From Carnegiea gigantea (taxonomy: Eukaryota; Streptophyta; Magnoliopsida; Caryophyllales; Cactaceae), in assembly GCA_029747015.1 (NCBI GenBank), contig JAKOGI010000185.1:769501-833500 (forward strand): DNA of 64,000 bases, in the 5' to 3' direction. The notes below the pieces were generated by a model. The model worked only from the letters and a program-made list of their open reading frames with translations, was not told the DNA's origin and did not search any database. The translations under genes and the position numbers were made by a program. This document shows positions 21,958 to 33,700 of the stretch, in pieces. Positions within the stretch are counted from its first letter, which is position 1. Each line of letters opens with the position of its first letter.

Positions 21958-24645
21958 GAAAGACTATTGTGTGCAGTAAGGGATTACTCCGAGGAAGATT
22001 AGGAATGACAGGAGTAGGTATACCCAAAAGTGTGCAAATGTAGAGTGCACATGGAGAATACATGCATCTGTGCTTGTTGCACATAGATGATTAGGAGACA
22101 TTCAGGGAAGCACATATGTGGTAGGACTGAAGGTAACAAGAGTGCTAGTTCAAGATGGGTTGCATCCAACCTTTTGTCATATTATAGGGCAAACCCGAAT
22201 GCTGCTGTGGAGAATATGGAGGACTTCATCATGGCAAAGTACGGAGTGAAAGTTCTAAAACACACTCTTTGGAGGGCAAGAAAACTTATGAAAATACAGG
22301 TTGAGGGTTCTCATGATGAAGGGTACATGAAACTTCCACAGTATATGGAGGAGTTCAAGGCAAGGAACCCCGAATCTTTATGTTTGATCCAGTGGACAGA
22401 TTAAGCTCCTGGGAGGAATCCTACATTCAAGAGGTGTCAGATATGTATTGGAGTAGCCATAACAGCCTTCAAACAACATTGTAGACCCCTGACTGGCATT
22501 GATGCTTAAATGCATGCTTGTTTCATTATATTCTGTATAACCTAACACTGATGTATGCCATTTGACAGGTCCATATAAGGGAGTCCTTTTGATAGCTATG
22601 GCCTTGGATGGTAATAATGGACAGTTCCTATTATCTTATGGGATTGCACCTCAAGAAAATGAGGAGGAATGGAGCTATTTTCTTGATGGCCTTGCTAGGG
22701 CACTTGATGCTAGGGAAAACAGCTCTAACTACATCATTGTGTCTGATAGGCACAAGGTAATATAAATTATGCTTTTTAAAGGTAAATGTGTGATACACAG
22801 AAGGTATTAACTACTAACTTACTTTGACTGGCAGGGCATTATCAAAGCTTTGAAGAATGTTATGCCCCAAGCATCAAGAAGGATCTGTGTTCTCCATTTC
22901 TACAAAAATTTTGCTGCCCACTACCCTGGTAAGTGAAACTAATTTTTGTCTGAATTTAGTTAAAGGACATTTGAGGGAAGTTGAAGAATGCTTGTACTGA
23001 CCATGTCTTTCTCCCTTTCTCATTGTAATTTCAAGGTATATGGTTCCACTATTTCTTTTACATTGCTGCCAATGCATATTCGTCTTTTGTTCGTTTGAAG
23101 GTCATGGATAAGATTAAGCAAAAAGAGCCTGCAACATATCAGTGGTTAAGGGACAATGAACCATTAGAGCACTGGGCGAGGTTTAAATTTGATGCAAACC
23201 TGAAATCTGCGGACAACACAAATAATTTTATGGAAAGTTTCAACAATGCAATTAGCAAGCTTAGGGGGAAGCCAATGTTGACTATGTTGGAAGAGATTAG
23301 AAAGCTTGTGGGGGTCAGGTTTGATAAAAGGTTTCATAATGCATCTTGTTGGGAGGGAAAGGTGACACTATTTGTAGAGAAAAAACTGAGGTTGGTTGAA
23401 CAAGATGCTAAAAATTGCCTTAGTGTTGTCCATGCTGATCAAGGGGAGTTTGATGTTATTGAAGGTTGCACCAACTTCACAGTGAAGTTGAAGGAGCACT
23501 TTTGTAACTGCAAGAAATGACAGATCACTGGCTTGCCTTGCAAATATAGTGCAAGATGTATTTTTAAGGATGAAAGGGCAGTTAGAAGATTATTGTGCTC
23601 CATGGTTTTCAACTGACAATTACAAGAAATTTTATGAAAACATCATCCATCCCATCTCTGACCCATGCATGTGGGGAGACATAAACTTTCCTACACTTGA
23701 TCCACCAGTTGAGCTGAGAAAAAGAGGAAGGCCAGAAAAGTATAACAGAAGAGAGTCTACCTCTTGGGCACCAGTCCCACAACCTGAAGGTCAAGCAATC
23801 AGATATTTCTCAGGTACCAAAAGGTGCAAGCAATGCAAACAATTGGGACATACCAACTTGACTTGTGGGAGACCTAGAGATGAAAGTGGCCGGCTGTTGG
23901 AGAAATACAAGAAGAAGAGGAAGACTAGTACCAGACCAATTGGAAGGCCAAGGAAGACACTCTGCACCACTGGCACATCAACTGGGACATCCGACCCTAC
24001 ATCAACAGTAACAAAAGCCCTCCCAACCCAATTTAGTCAATCTTGATTGCAATATGTAATAGCATTTCAGTAGCACTGTGTCATGGAAGAATTAGCTTAT
24101 CCCTCTTGTTGTAAATAAGGAAACTTGTTGTGCTCTTTGCTACTTGTCAGCAGCTACAGAACCAATGGTTTTAGGACTTGTCAACTTTTGTGAACTCATT
24201 TCTAGGGACAAGAATTTGTGCTATTTGCTACAGTTAGATAATTTCAGTTCTCTGTGACTTATAAACTTTTAAACTTGGTTCCAGTTTTCCAAGTAGCTGA
24301 ATGAGTATGTTATTTGCTACTCATTTCCAGGAAAAAGAATTTGTGCTAAGTGTTCACGCTTATTATTCCTTGTACAAGTTATAAGCTCACACAGTTGCAA
24401 GCTTCTTGAGTTTCAGGTTTTATGTCTTGATCAGTTTTTATGTTTGATACCAGCAAAGTCTCTTCTACGATCAAGTCTCTGGATTTTCAGTTCGTTTTTC
24501 TCAGCTTACACTTGGAAGTCAAATGCTATGAGGCTCTGCTTTGCAAAAACTGAACTTTCACAAGAAAAAGTCAAATGATCAAACAATTTAATTTATCATT
24601 CCCTTGAATACACTTACACCTGCATCACATTCACTGTTTCTAATT

Positions 24646-24975
24646 TTACATCACCACTACCATGGCAATTAACACTATCACCACAATCAATAATACTACA
24701 ATCAAGGTTTGACCCTTTTCAATAAACTTCAACATCAACCTCATCTCCATAAGCTCCTTCTTCACTATATCTACATCAACAATCACCGGTCTCTCTTGAG
24801 GGCCTTCATTTGCTGCCCATTTAAGAAACTTGTCGCACCTCAAATATTTGAAATACAACCTTCCAGGATTCTGGCTTGAGTGAGACACCTTCTGCACATG
24901 TTCACAATTGCATCTTCGACAAACTGCTATGTCCTCACTTGCTAGCTTGTTCCTTGATGATGAAGACTCTTCCAT
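24646..24975 (-). CDS. MULE1 accessory gene: degenerate GRF zinc finger with C-terminal membrane helix
   Basis: About 109 residues from the ATG at 24975; an in-frame upstream extension to 25014 exists but lacks features. The order is a Ser-rich start, a GRF-like finger (CRRCNCEHV, then SSQNPGRLYFKY, LRCDKFLKWA), a short charged helix (about residues 65-85), and a C-terminal hydrophobic segment of about 20 residues (LIVVLLIVVIVLIAMVVVM). GRF fingers in other proteins bind nucleic acid. The NPGR core is kept, but the usual Cys after it is displaced, so metal binding is doubtful. The gene faces the transposase within the MULE1 TIRs, about 600 bp from its end. MULE2 has the same arrangement. No frameshift or internal stop is visible in this stretch, but an upstream exon may be missing. 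Confidence 0.6.
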   Translation of the reverse strand: MEESSSSRNKLASEDIAVCRRCNCEHVQKVSHSSQNPGRLYFKYLRCDKFLKWAANEGPQERPVIVDVDIVKKELMEMRLMLKFIEKGQTLIVVLLIVVIVLIAMVVVM

Positions 24976-25662
24976 TATCAAACCTAATAATTCACGAATT
25001 GTTAAATAAACCACAACATAATATTATTACATAATGTTCCAAACCAGTAATTACAATAATTACAATTGCTAATTTCTGACCGGGAGCAGTCATTAGAAAA
25101 ATTACATAATGTTCTAGACCCAGCTAAACATACAAATTCAGTCATTTTCATAATATTGTCCACTTCTTCCATCATCAAATGGGACGAGACACAGAAGGCC
25201 CACTGAATTCCTTCCAACAGGGACATATCACAACACATTTTTCAGGCATCAAAAGGTGCAAGCAACGACAGAGACGGAAAGACCTTCTACCATTTCATGA
25301 GAAAATGGCAGACACAAAAAAGGAAAATATTTCCCACCCACAGACAGGCCAGATCTGGGCTGAGAAGAGACAAAGAAGTTAGAGTGAATGGAGGACATGA
25401 ACAAATTTCTCCGTCACTGTGGGTGCTTTAATGGAGGACAACAAACCAGACAAAAAAAAAATTACTTGCACAGTCACGCTTCCTTCAATGGAGGAGATGA
25501 AGAAGATGATGCCTGGGGAAGAAGAGAGGAAGATGAGAGAGAAGAAGGCAGGCAGAGTGAAGAATGGGGGTAAAACCCAACATATATATTCAACTAATAA
25601 AAGGGTATTGTTGGCATTACACTAATTCTGACTCTTTCCCACCAAGTTCACACCAGAAGCCA

Positions 25663-25794
25663 TTAACCCCTCCACCGGAAATGCACTACATAATTGTTTC
25701 CCCAATAGTAATATCACCCAAGAATATATTCTCAAATTAAGGGGCCCTTAAAATAGTTTCCCCAAAACCGGAGGTACCCATTTGTAATTTGTTG
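25663..25794 (-). repeat. MULE1 right terminal inverted repeat
   Basis: Partner of 13014-13144. The last bases read inward as CAACAAATTACAAATG, against CAATAAATTACAAATG at the left. Confidence 0.85.
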
Positions 25795-26814
25795 GAATTT
25801 ATTTAGAGGCCTTTGTGCATTACAATTACCAAACAGCCACTCACAATGCAAACGAATCAAATTGCACTGACGAAGACAAAATAATAGCTCCACATTATTT
25901 CATCTTACAGCAATGAATAAATAATCAACAAGAAGCCCTAGGAAAATAAGCCTTATGAAAATTCACGACTTGAGTTTTTTAGCCTTTGATCTTCTGTTAG
26001 CCTGTGTAGGTTCAACGTTGAAATAAAATTAAATCGTACAATTCTTATCTCCTTATTTGCACACGTGCTTGTGGATTAAGACTATCTACATCTACATTTC
26101 ACCAGACACTGTAAAAAGTAGAACTTACACTGGGAGTTGTTGTAATTCCTCAAATCACAAACCCATAAAAGTATATATGGCGCAAACATCACACAATACA
26201 TGACAAGAAGAACCAGCATGGAACAAGCCAAACCAAACTTATACTCATAACCGTTTGGGTGATAAAGTTCCAAGTTTATCTATCAATCAAAATAGTTGAA
26301 GATCAAGCAATTAAACGATGCAGAAAAAATCGAAAGAGACCAAAAACAGAAATCGAATAATCGCCTTCCTATGTAAGTACGGGCTAGTGGTGACTAGCAA
26401 TTGGCGCTCAATTGGGTACTTAGGGTTTCATTAGGGTCGCAAATTTGATTTGAGATTCCGTCGGGGGTACAAATTAACTTGACGGGGCAAAAAAGGACGA
26501 AGGAGCGTGAGGTTGAGGCGGCTAGCAGCGCTTGGCTGTGGGTCTGATGTTCGATTATTATGGCCCCCTTTTTTTAAATATTGTCACGGTCTTCATGTAG
26601 TTTCATATTCTTGCGACAATTTTCCCATTCCTTTATATTTATATTTTTATATTTTTATCAGAATCAATTTGCCAAGAATATGATAATATGTAAAAAAAAA
26701 AAAAAATGATGAAAATAAAACGATTATTCTAAAATTAGAGTTTTCCTCGGAATGACTCTCTATTAAGAGAGTATATACTACAATTATGATTACAATTCTA
26801 AATAAAAGATCACT
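25795..26814. other. Spacer, probably old 5' region of the F-box gene
   Basis: Before MULE1 arrived this was joined to the region upstream of the F-box start. It includes moderately GC-rich sequence (about 26350-26560) that could be leader or promoter on the minus strand. I see no coding sequence. The function is inferred from position only. Confidence 0.4.
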
Positions 26815-27466
26815 TATCACGGTTTATTCGGGAGTCAAGCGGGCAACGAGGTTGTTGCCAGATTGGGTGGGGGAGAATATCACAGGCCAAGTTTCTGAAG
26901 AGTTCTAGAATATTTTACGATTCTCCTAAATGCTCTGAAACCCTTTAGAATACGCTAGAACATTCTAGAATGTTCTTGAATTTTCTGGAACAGTCTAGAA
27001 TCTTCTAGATTGTTCTACAACCTTTTAGAATATCTAGGACCCTTTAAAGTATTCTAAAACCTTTTACGTTGTACTGAAATATTATATAATATTCTCTAGA
27101 ATGCTCCACATACTTCTACATTTGTGTAGTATATTGGATATTTGTATAGAATATTCTACAGGTGTAATAATAGTCGTAGGATCAAATAGATTACCACCGT
27201 CATTGAGAAGGTAGATGTGTATATATACATTCAAGGGGGCTCATCTATATATCAAACATTTCAAGTACTACAATATAAGTCATTCTCCCAAACTTCCTTA
27301 TGTTGACTCTCTCTAAGTTCTCTTTAAGTGTGATCAAGCTTACTTAGCATTCCACACATCTAAGTCAAACATCACATAAGGCTTACTAACGAACTAAGAA
27401 GGGATTTTAAGTGAGTTTGCTATCGCTGCATGAGATTCGAGGTTGTCTAAGCATCATCCCATGACA
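26815..27466 (+). mobile_element. Probable solo LTR (copia-like)
   Basis: The stretch starts TATCACGG and ends CCATGACA. A TGTCA/TGACA end pair with one base changed at the left would explain the two ends. Inside are a promoter-like order: the decamer array (26891-27060), a TATA-like GTATATATAC (27219-27228), then CT-rich leader-like sequence. No internal domain or second LTR is present. No matching target duplication was found. The call rests on end type, promoter layout and remembered similarity of the 3' part to plant copia LTRs. Confidence 0.5.
26891..27060 (+). promoter_or_regulatory. Heat-shock-element-like decamer array
   Basis: A 10-bp unit of the type NNTTCTAGAA repeats in constant phase about 17 times. 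Between 26958 and 27015 the alternating GAA and TTC triplets at 5-bp spacing form 12 successive units. Ten are perfect and two have one mismatch (GTC at 26993, GAT at 27008). This is the inverted nGAAn consensus bound by heat-shock factors, and three units are enough for one trimer. The array ends about 160 bp before the TATA-like site. Confidence 0.75.
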
Positions 27467-27798
27467 AAAGCAAAGCCCCTTTCAGATCTTTTGTATTGCA
27501 AAGAAATATAGCATAACTACAGACGAACTTAAGAGTAAATAAAAGCAAGTCCACAAGAACCAGTTGGGGGGAAAAGATTAGAAATGATTACTATAAATGG
27601 AAAACTGTGATTTGTTACAAGGGGGCAGACCACTTAAATCACATAAACAAATTATCAAGAGATCTAAGCCTAAGTGTACAAAAAGAATGGGCATAATTTA
27701 CAAGTGATGATTTCCTGAACCGTAAATTACACAGCTGCGGTTGAACTATCATCATCAACTTAGCTAATCAACGGAATAATGTACAGTATATCTTGCCC
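27467..27798. other. Downstream region of the large minus-strand gene
   Basis: These 332 bp lie between the solo LTR and the stop codon at 27799-27801. They probably hold that gene's 3' UTR. No coding frame is seen. Confidence 0.5.
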
Positions 27799-30700
27799 TC
27801 ATAGAAGCATGCTCAACTCCGAGAGGTCATCCATTGGTATTTCAAGCCCCATGGAATCATGATCTTGCAAACCATCCTCATCAAAGTTCAACCAAGAACT
27901 CAAATCTTGATGCCCGCCAAATTCGTTTGCCACACTAAGCTCTTCGATTGGGTCTAACTCATGTAATGGCAAGCTACCAAAGTCCGAAGAGTCCTTGCTA
28001 TCTTTAGAGGAATCAAGAATGTTACCAGGGGAAATTAGCCCTTCACGTTTCTTGTACAAAGCATTAGTTGAAGGCTGAACAGGATGTGTGGACACCTGGG
28101 CAGCCTTTTGCTTTGGTTTGGACTTTGTTTTTCGTTCACCCCTTAAATTGGCTATCAATGGACGTCCAGCTTTGCCACCAGAATCTCTCTCACTTCTCTT
28201 TCCCTTTGCTCCACCCAGGAGGTTAGATCCAAGGTTTGAAGTGGATCTTATGGCGACATTGCTGCCAACATCATCAAGTAGGACTTCCTTCTTCTTTCCT
28301 CTGTTCAATATAGGGCCATTTTTAGCGAAAGCCTGGTCAGAACGTTCATACGCATCAAAAGCACCGCTTTCAGATTTCTCGTTTTGAATATCAAGCTGCT
28401 CAGAATAGGACCCTGTAATATCAGAAAAGACGGCAACAAATTACAACAAAGATATAGTAAGACCTTTTTTGGGGGGGGGGGGGTTTGGCAGGGGGTTCAT
28501 TCCATATTTCTCACAATAATTATTGATTACCGCACCATGGACCAGTAGCTAGAGACTAGAAGAGTGGCCTGAAATGAAGTAAACTCGCCAAAAGGCCACC
28601 TGGTTTCAATTCCAGGGACCTCACTCCCTATGCGATGGGAACTGGGAGTAAGACTGTTAAGAGCGATCAACAAATCGATGTGCAGTGACCATGTCATTCC
28701 TTGGCTTAACCCCATCTCTGGCCAGCCATGAGGGCACTCCTTACCCTTCCCCCTCCCCCCCCAAAAAAAACACCCCCCACCCCACCCCTTGGGGTTACGT
28801 AGGGAGAAGTTCTAGTCTTAGGGACAAATAGCAACAGCACCAATGCAGAACTTTGATGCATGAAATGATATAGTTATCAGTCATACGATTGAATTGAGTA
28901 TGATGATGCTTACCCAGTATCTGTGCTCCCCCAACCCTTCTGTTTGGGGGGTGGGGTACTTTGACCATATTTACCAGGAATGCTTACCGGATCACTTATC
29001 CGGAACAAGGATCGCTACTTATTGAACAAATTTAGTTTAATTCAGACCTCAGGTCGCTTGTTCCAGGAAGCTATCAGAGCATGGAGCATTCCTGATAACT
29101 ATGGATTAGACAAGGACTTGAAACTCGCAGAGGGAGAGTGTCCCACATGTCACTGAAAACAATTTGAAGCATGCTGCCATCATCCCTCTCCCCCTAAGAA
29201 GAAGAATCTCCATTCCCCACAAGGAATAAAGAGCAGGATGATTGAAGTGAAAACTGGAAAGGTCATTTCAAAATTCACATATTTTGCTTTTTATGTCACC
29301 TGAGGTTCTAGCATCCAATAGCATGTTTTGTCCTGCATGACTGATGCAATTAAGAGCTCCTGCATTATTGCTAGGTGCAGCAAATAGTACATCTCGCAAT
29401 GCAGGCTCACTGAAACAACTCTTCCCTGCATCTTCAAATTTCCAACACCGAGCCAAGGTTCTCCTGATAAAGGCCAGAGCCACATGTCTGGAGACTTTAC
29501 TTAAACCAATCCTAGTAGCGCTGCTTCCACGAGTTGCCTGGGGTGGATAAAGAAGTATGACATGGTTAATCACTTGTCCAAGACCAATATAAGATGCTCA
29601 AATAGTCAAGTGATGCAATTGACAACTCAAATTGAGATAGGAGTGACAATGACAAACAATGTCCAGCTTCCACGCCTTACTCAGCTTTCCACAAATGGCA
29701 TCAACAAAAACAAATAATTCATAGGTTTCTGAAAAGGGTTCAATTTCCATGCTCCCCAGTTTCTCACAAATTGCATAAACAACAGTACAGCACTTTATCC
29801 TTTTGTACTTTAGGGCTAGCAGGAGGATGAAGGAAACCCTATTCCAACTAAAAGGAATACGCATTCACCATCAATATCACTCAGAGAGATCAAATTTCAT
29901 TAAAACAATCGAGATGAAATACGCAGTTATGGAATTAGTTTCAGTATTGCTCTTTTAACACATCAATAATTGTAAAAAGATGTGATGTTCCCATGTCCCC
30001 AAGAAGATTCATTCCCTATTGCCCAGGACCTTTTACATGGAAAGCATTTTTATGATTAGTATCAGCATATATCATGAGTTCTAGGGAATTTTTCCCCTCT
30101 TATTCAACCCAAGGAGGGGGGGAAAAAAAATCAACATATATTTCCCATAAACCAAGTACTCAACCAAGCAGGCAGGATTATTCTTAGGACATAGAAGGAA
30201 TGAAAAAGTACCAGAAGCTTTTTGAATGCCAACTCAGTCAATCTATTCATCGCGAGTTCCTCAAGGGCCCTGGAGATTAATTATATTAAATTAATGAGAC
30301 AAAGCATCTAGAATCAGTTGTAGCTGCCGAGAACATTGTATAATCTTACCGTCCTTCAGACTCCTTTTCCTGTTCTATAGCTTTATGTATTCTGTCCAAG
30401 TATGCCCTCTTCTTTCCAGCCTGAAGAATCAAAGAGGGTAACTTAATTAGCAGAGGCCAAACCGTGCTGGCAAGCAGAATTAAAGACCTCTGATTGTGTC
30501 ACAGAAGTCTCAATGCCCTCTAGTCTAGGATATGAATTACAAGGGAAGCAGATACAAAACACAGGTTTGTCACCAATGAATATTTGAGCTTTAAGCAGAA
30601 TGGATGCACCACATACGTAACAAGGGCAGGTTATCAGAGTATCAATCTTCACATCATGGAATGCATAGAGATATGGAATGCAATTTAGCACAGAGCATCC

Positions 30701-33700
30701 CATGGCTCCTTTTTTATTTTTTTAAGCATTCATGCCATGGTAGAACATCCAGGGCAAGGGGAGACAAGCTAAATGGTTCTGCCATTTGATACGTAGTACC
30801 CCTTCGTCTAGTTGTAGAGAGCCCGTTCCAGAATATATTGTATTAAACACCTTTTCACTACCTACTACTATGCTAAAAAAGTAGTGAACAGTTTTGTATG
30901 GTCCACTATAATCCAAGCGCGTGCGCGCGGGGGGGGGGGGGTCACAAAGTAACTTCTGGGAAAATGGACATTTAGATACTAGCCATATCACCGCCAATTT
31001 CTTTAACAGCAATAGACCCATGTTAAGAGGAACAATGCACACCACAATTTCCTTGAAGTAAGAAATAATGGCAACTTCGCATTTTTGCAGTGCAAACAGC
31101 TGAAAAATATGATTTAGCTATTTATTCCTTTGATGCATCCCCAGATGACTTTGATATTCCACGGTACTTTTTCCCAAAGACTATACTCTCTATCATTGGA
31201 TGTCCCCATTCATATGATGTGATGTTTTGGGGGGGGGGAATACGGCCCATAACAAAGAAATTATACTTCCAACAGTAATCTTTTAGAAGGATGTGATGAT
31301 TGCATTGAAATTCTCACTCTACAACGTATCTTTACAATTTTTTTAAGGCACTTTGTGGGATTTACTTTGTATGTTGAAATTCTTTTAGAAGAAACACTAA
31401 ATATTACCGCAAAAGAGAATCAGTCATATGAAATGGGAGAAGGAAATTGACCTGATCGGCAAGACAAAAGGAAAATAAAATCTAGATAAAAGCTTCAAAT
31501 ATGACATCAAACCAATACTCTATAGTCTATCCTATGGAAAGGTTGGGGAAGAAGGTGCATAAAAACTTCTGCTGTGAATGCTTCAGAGAAGAAAAGCACT
31601 ATTTTTATGATTTTTTGGGTAAGTAATCAAAAAATAATTACCATGCCCAAATGCTTACATGAATCGCATCCTACAAAATCCCAAAAGGTTAGACAATGTT
31701 CACTGTTCAGCACATGAATCCACTTGTAAGAAGAAAGACATTATATCACATCCACTAAGCATTTGAGAGTTTGAGTTCCTGGAAGTTACGAAATTGATAA
31801 CTGAAAGGGTTAGGGGATCAACCTGCTGGCCCAGTTGCATCTTGAGTTGACCAATGTCCTGATTGACCAATTCATCTTCTCCGTCTGCCAGATCAGGCTA
31901 GGAATAAAGGGGGGGGGGGGGGAAGAGATTATAATAAATTTATGATAAAATTAGATAAGCCTACAAGAAAAGAGTCAAATATAATTAACTATTTCTGTCA
32001 TTCTCTGGAAGGGAGGTAAGCAAGGCATGGACTGATGGACACATGGGTTTTGCGGGGACAAAAATACCTACAAAATATTATGTGCTCCGTGGAGCACATG
32101 CTCCCAGATGCCACATAAATACTTTTTTTCCCATGTGTATTTGTCACATACTTATTTTCAAATACACGTTTGCCAATGTGGCTTCTAAGAGCAAGTGTCC
32201 TTATGAGCATGATATTAAACTTTGGGAGAGTCCCCCCCCCCCTTTCCAAAAAAAAAGAAAAACCAAAGAAAATATAAAAGAAACCCAACAACATAAGAAA
32301 ATGAAAAGAAGCAAAGCAGGAGGGCGCAAATGCATGGACAATGCTCACCACTCTCGCTGGGGATAAGCCAAACCTCTGCAGTTCAAGCAAAAGCTTCTCA
32401 TCCATACACATCTGATCATATTCACATTGCAATGCAGAATCACCACAGGCATTTAAAGAAATGGGTAGCAAACCATTTGCATCATTTTCGAAAGCCCCAC
32501 GGCGTGACAGGCCAAGAGGGTGTCTAAACCTATAATCACCTTCCTCCATTTCCTTGTGGAGGGAAACCTGAATACTTGGGTACCTACTATGAGTAGCATT
32601 TCCATTTGAAGAAATTCTATCTGCTAAAGATGATGGATCATTCCCATTAGATAATGAAGCAGCACAGCTCCCAAAACTATCTTCTTCAACTTCTTCAAAT
32701 TCATCTTCCACAATGAGAGCAGAGAGAACTCTCTGGTATAATGGGGTGAGGGTGTTAGCCCCTCTTCCAGTGTCCAACCCTCCGTATAAAGAACCATGTT
32801 CTTGAACTCTATCCTTAGCTGACTCTATCAACCCATTATCCAGGACAAATCTCTTGCTTTCCTGAGAAACAGAACTTCTAGGTTGAGAACCTTCAATTTG
32901 AAAACCATCATTCTGCAAAACAAGGAAAGCTTGTAGCCGATCTCAAAAATGATTACAAGGAAAGGGAAAAAAAAAAAAAAAAAGAGAGAGAGAACCTTCC
33001 TACAAGAAATCATCATGCCACGGTTTCAAGTGAACATTTGTTTCTATGATTTTCAGTAGAACACAGGCAGATAAGGTGTGTCAAACTACAAAAAATTCTC
33101 ACCAATTCAATATTAGCACAGGAAATATAGATATGCAGTAAAGTACATACCACAATATCATGACCTAGTCCTGGCATCTCACTCATGTTTGGCCGATGCT
33201 CGTCTACAGATTTCAGCTGACAAATTTGCAACACCCTAACAATGAGACTCAAACGCAAAACAAATTGCTGAAAGAAATTTCAACTAAAACAGAATCATCC
33301 TAATTAGGAATGCCATAATCACCTGTTCGTCCAAAAAGGATTTATCCTGTAGTCTGATGTAGAAAAGAGGCTCCATTCTTTTCCAGAATACAGTAGAACA
33401 ACCATTATCTGCCCAACATAAGCAACACACATGATACCAAATCCACAAAAACATAACCCAGGGAAAAAAAAAAAAAATCAGATGGAAGCTTACAGCTAGC
33501 ATTACAAGCAAACTGCGCTGCCGCTATGAGTTCTTCACGATCATCATCTGATTCGCCTGAAATGCCAAAGTGAAAAGCATCCTAGTCATCTAAGGGATTT
33601 GCAAGAGCAGTCCATGTTTCTTGATCATGGACATAAACTGCAAACATCGATCAGTTCACACTTTCCATTTATTCATGTTATTCCTGAGTAACCATTGAGG

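Larger units (their letters stand above)
13432..24046 (+). pseudogene. MULE1 mudrA-like transposase, decayed and interrupted
   Basis: The first exon appears to end right after its ATG (13432-13434), followed by a GTGAGT donor. The acceptor at 13727-13728 opens a frame with a PB1-like N-terminal domain (TIVVHCKDRMITIVDVNLDM). A Ser/Pro-rich linker follows, then an acidic stretch (about 14650-14900). A MuDR DNA-binding-type domain (KIRNDRSRYT...CTWRIHASV) is split at 15081/21963 by the retrotransposon. The MULE catalytic domain follows at about 22551-23500 (GPYKGVLLIAMALDGNNGQF; IIVSDRHK; NNFMESFNNAI), with an intron after SDRHK. A broken SWIM finger (CNCKK, then a stop at 23518) and a zinc knuckle (CKQCKQLGHTNLTC) complete it. 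Defects are a frame break near 14584, stops at 21977 and 22088, a frame change before 22551 and the SWIM stop. The gene is non-functional. Confidence 0.85.
13014..25794. mobile_element. MULE1, Mutator-like element carrying a nested LTR retrotransposon
   Basis: Inverted ends pair 13014-13144 with 25663-25794. They share ACAAATG(A/G)GTACC, TTTTGGGGAAACTATTTTAA and TTCTTGGGTGATATTACT in order with few substitutions. The flanks GAATTTAGA (13005-13013) and GAATTTATT (25795-25803) agree at 7 of 9 positions, the expected 9-bp MULE duplication after decay. Without the nested element (6881 bp including its duplication) MULE1 is about 5.9 kb. It holds a transposase gene on the plus strand and a small GRF-finger gene on the minus strand, facing each other. 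It inserted just upstream of the F-box start and has separated that gene from its former 5' flank. Confidence 0.9.

Noticed and set aside
26847..27446. The 9-bp repeat CGAGGTTGT at 26847-26855 and 27438-27446 as a MULE-type target duplication around the decamer array.
   Set aside because: The bases just inside do not form inverted repeats or TG...CA ends. The wider TATCACGG...CCATGACA limits and the promoter layout fit an LTR better. The repeat is probably chance.
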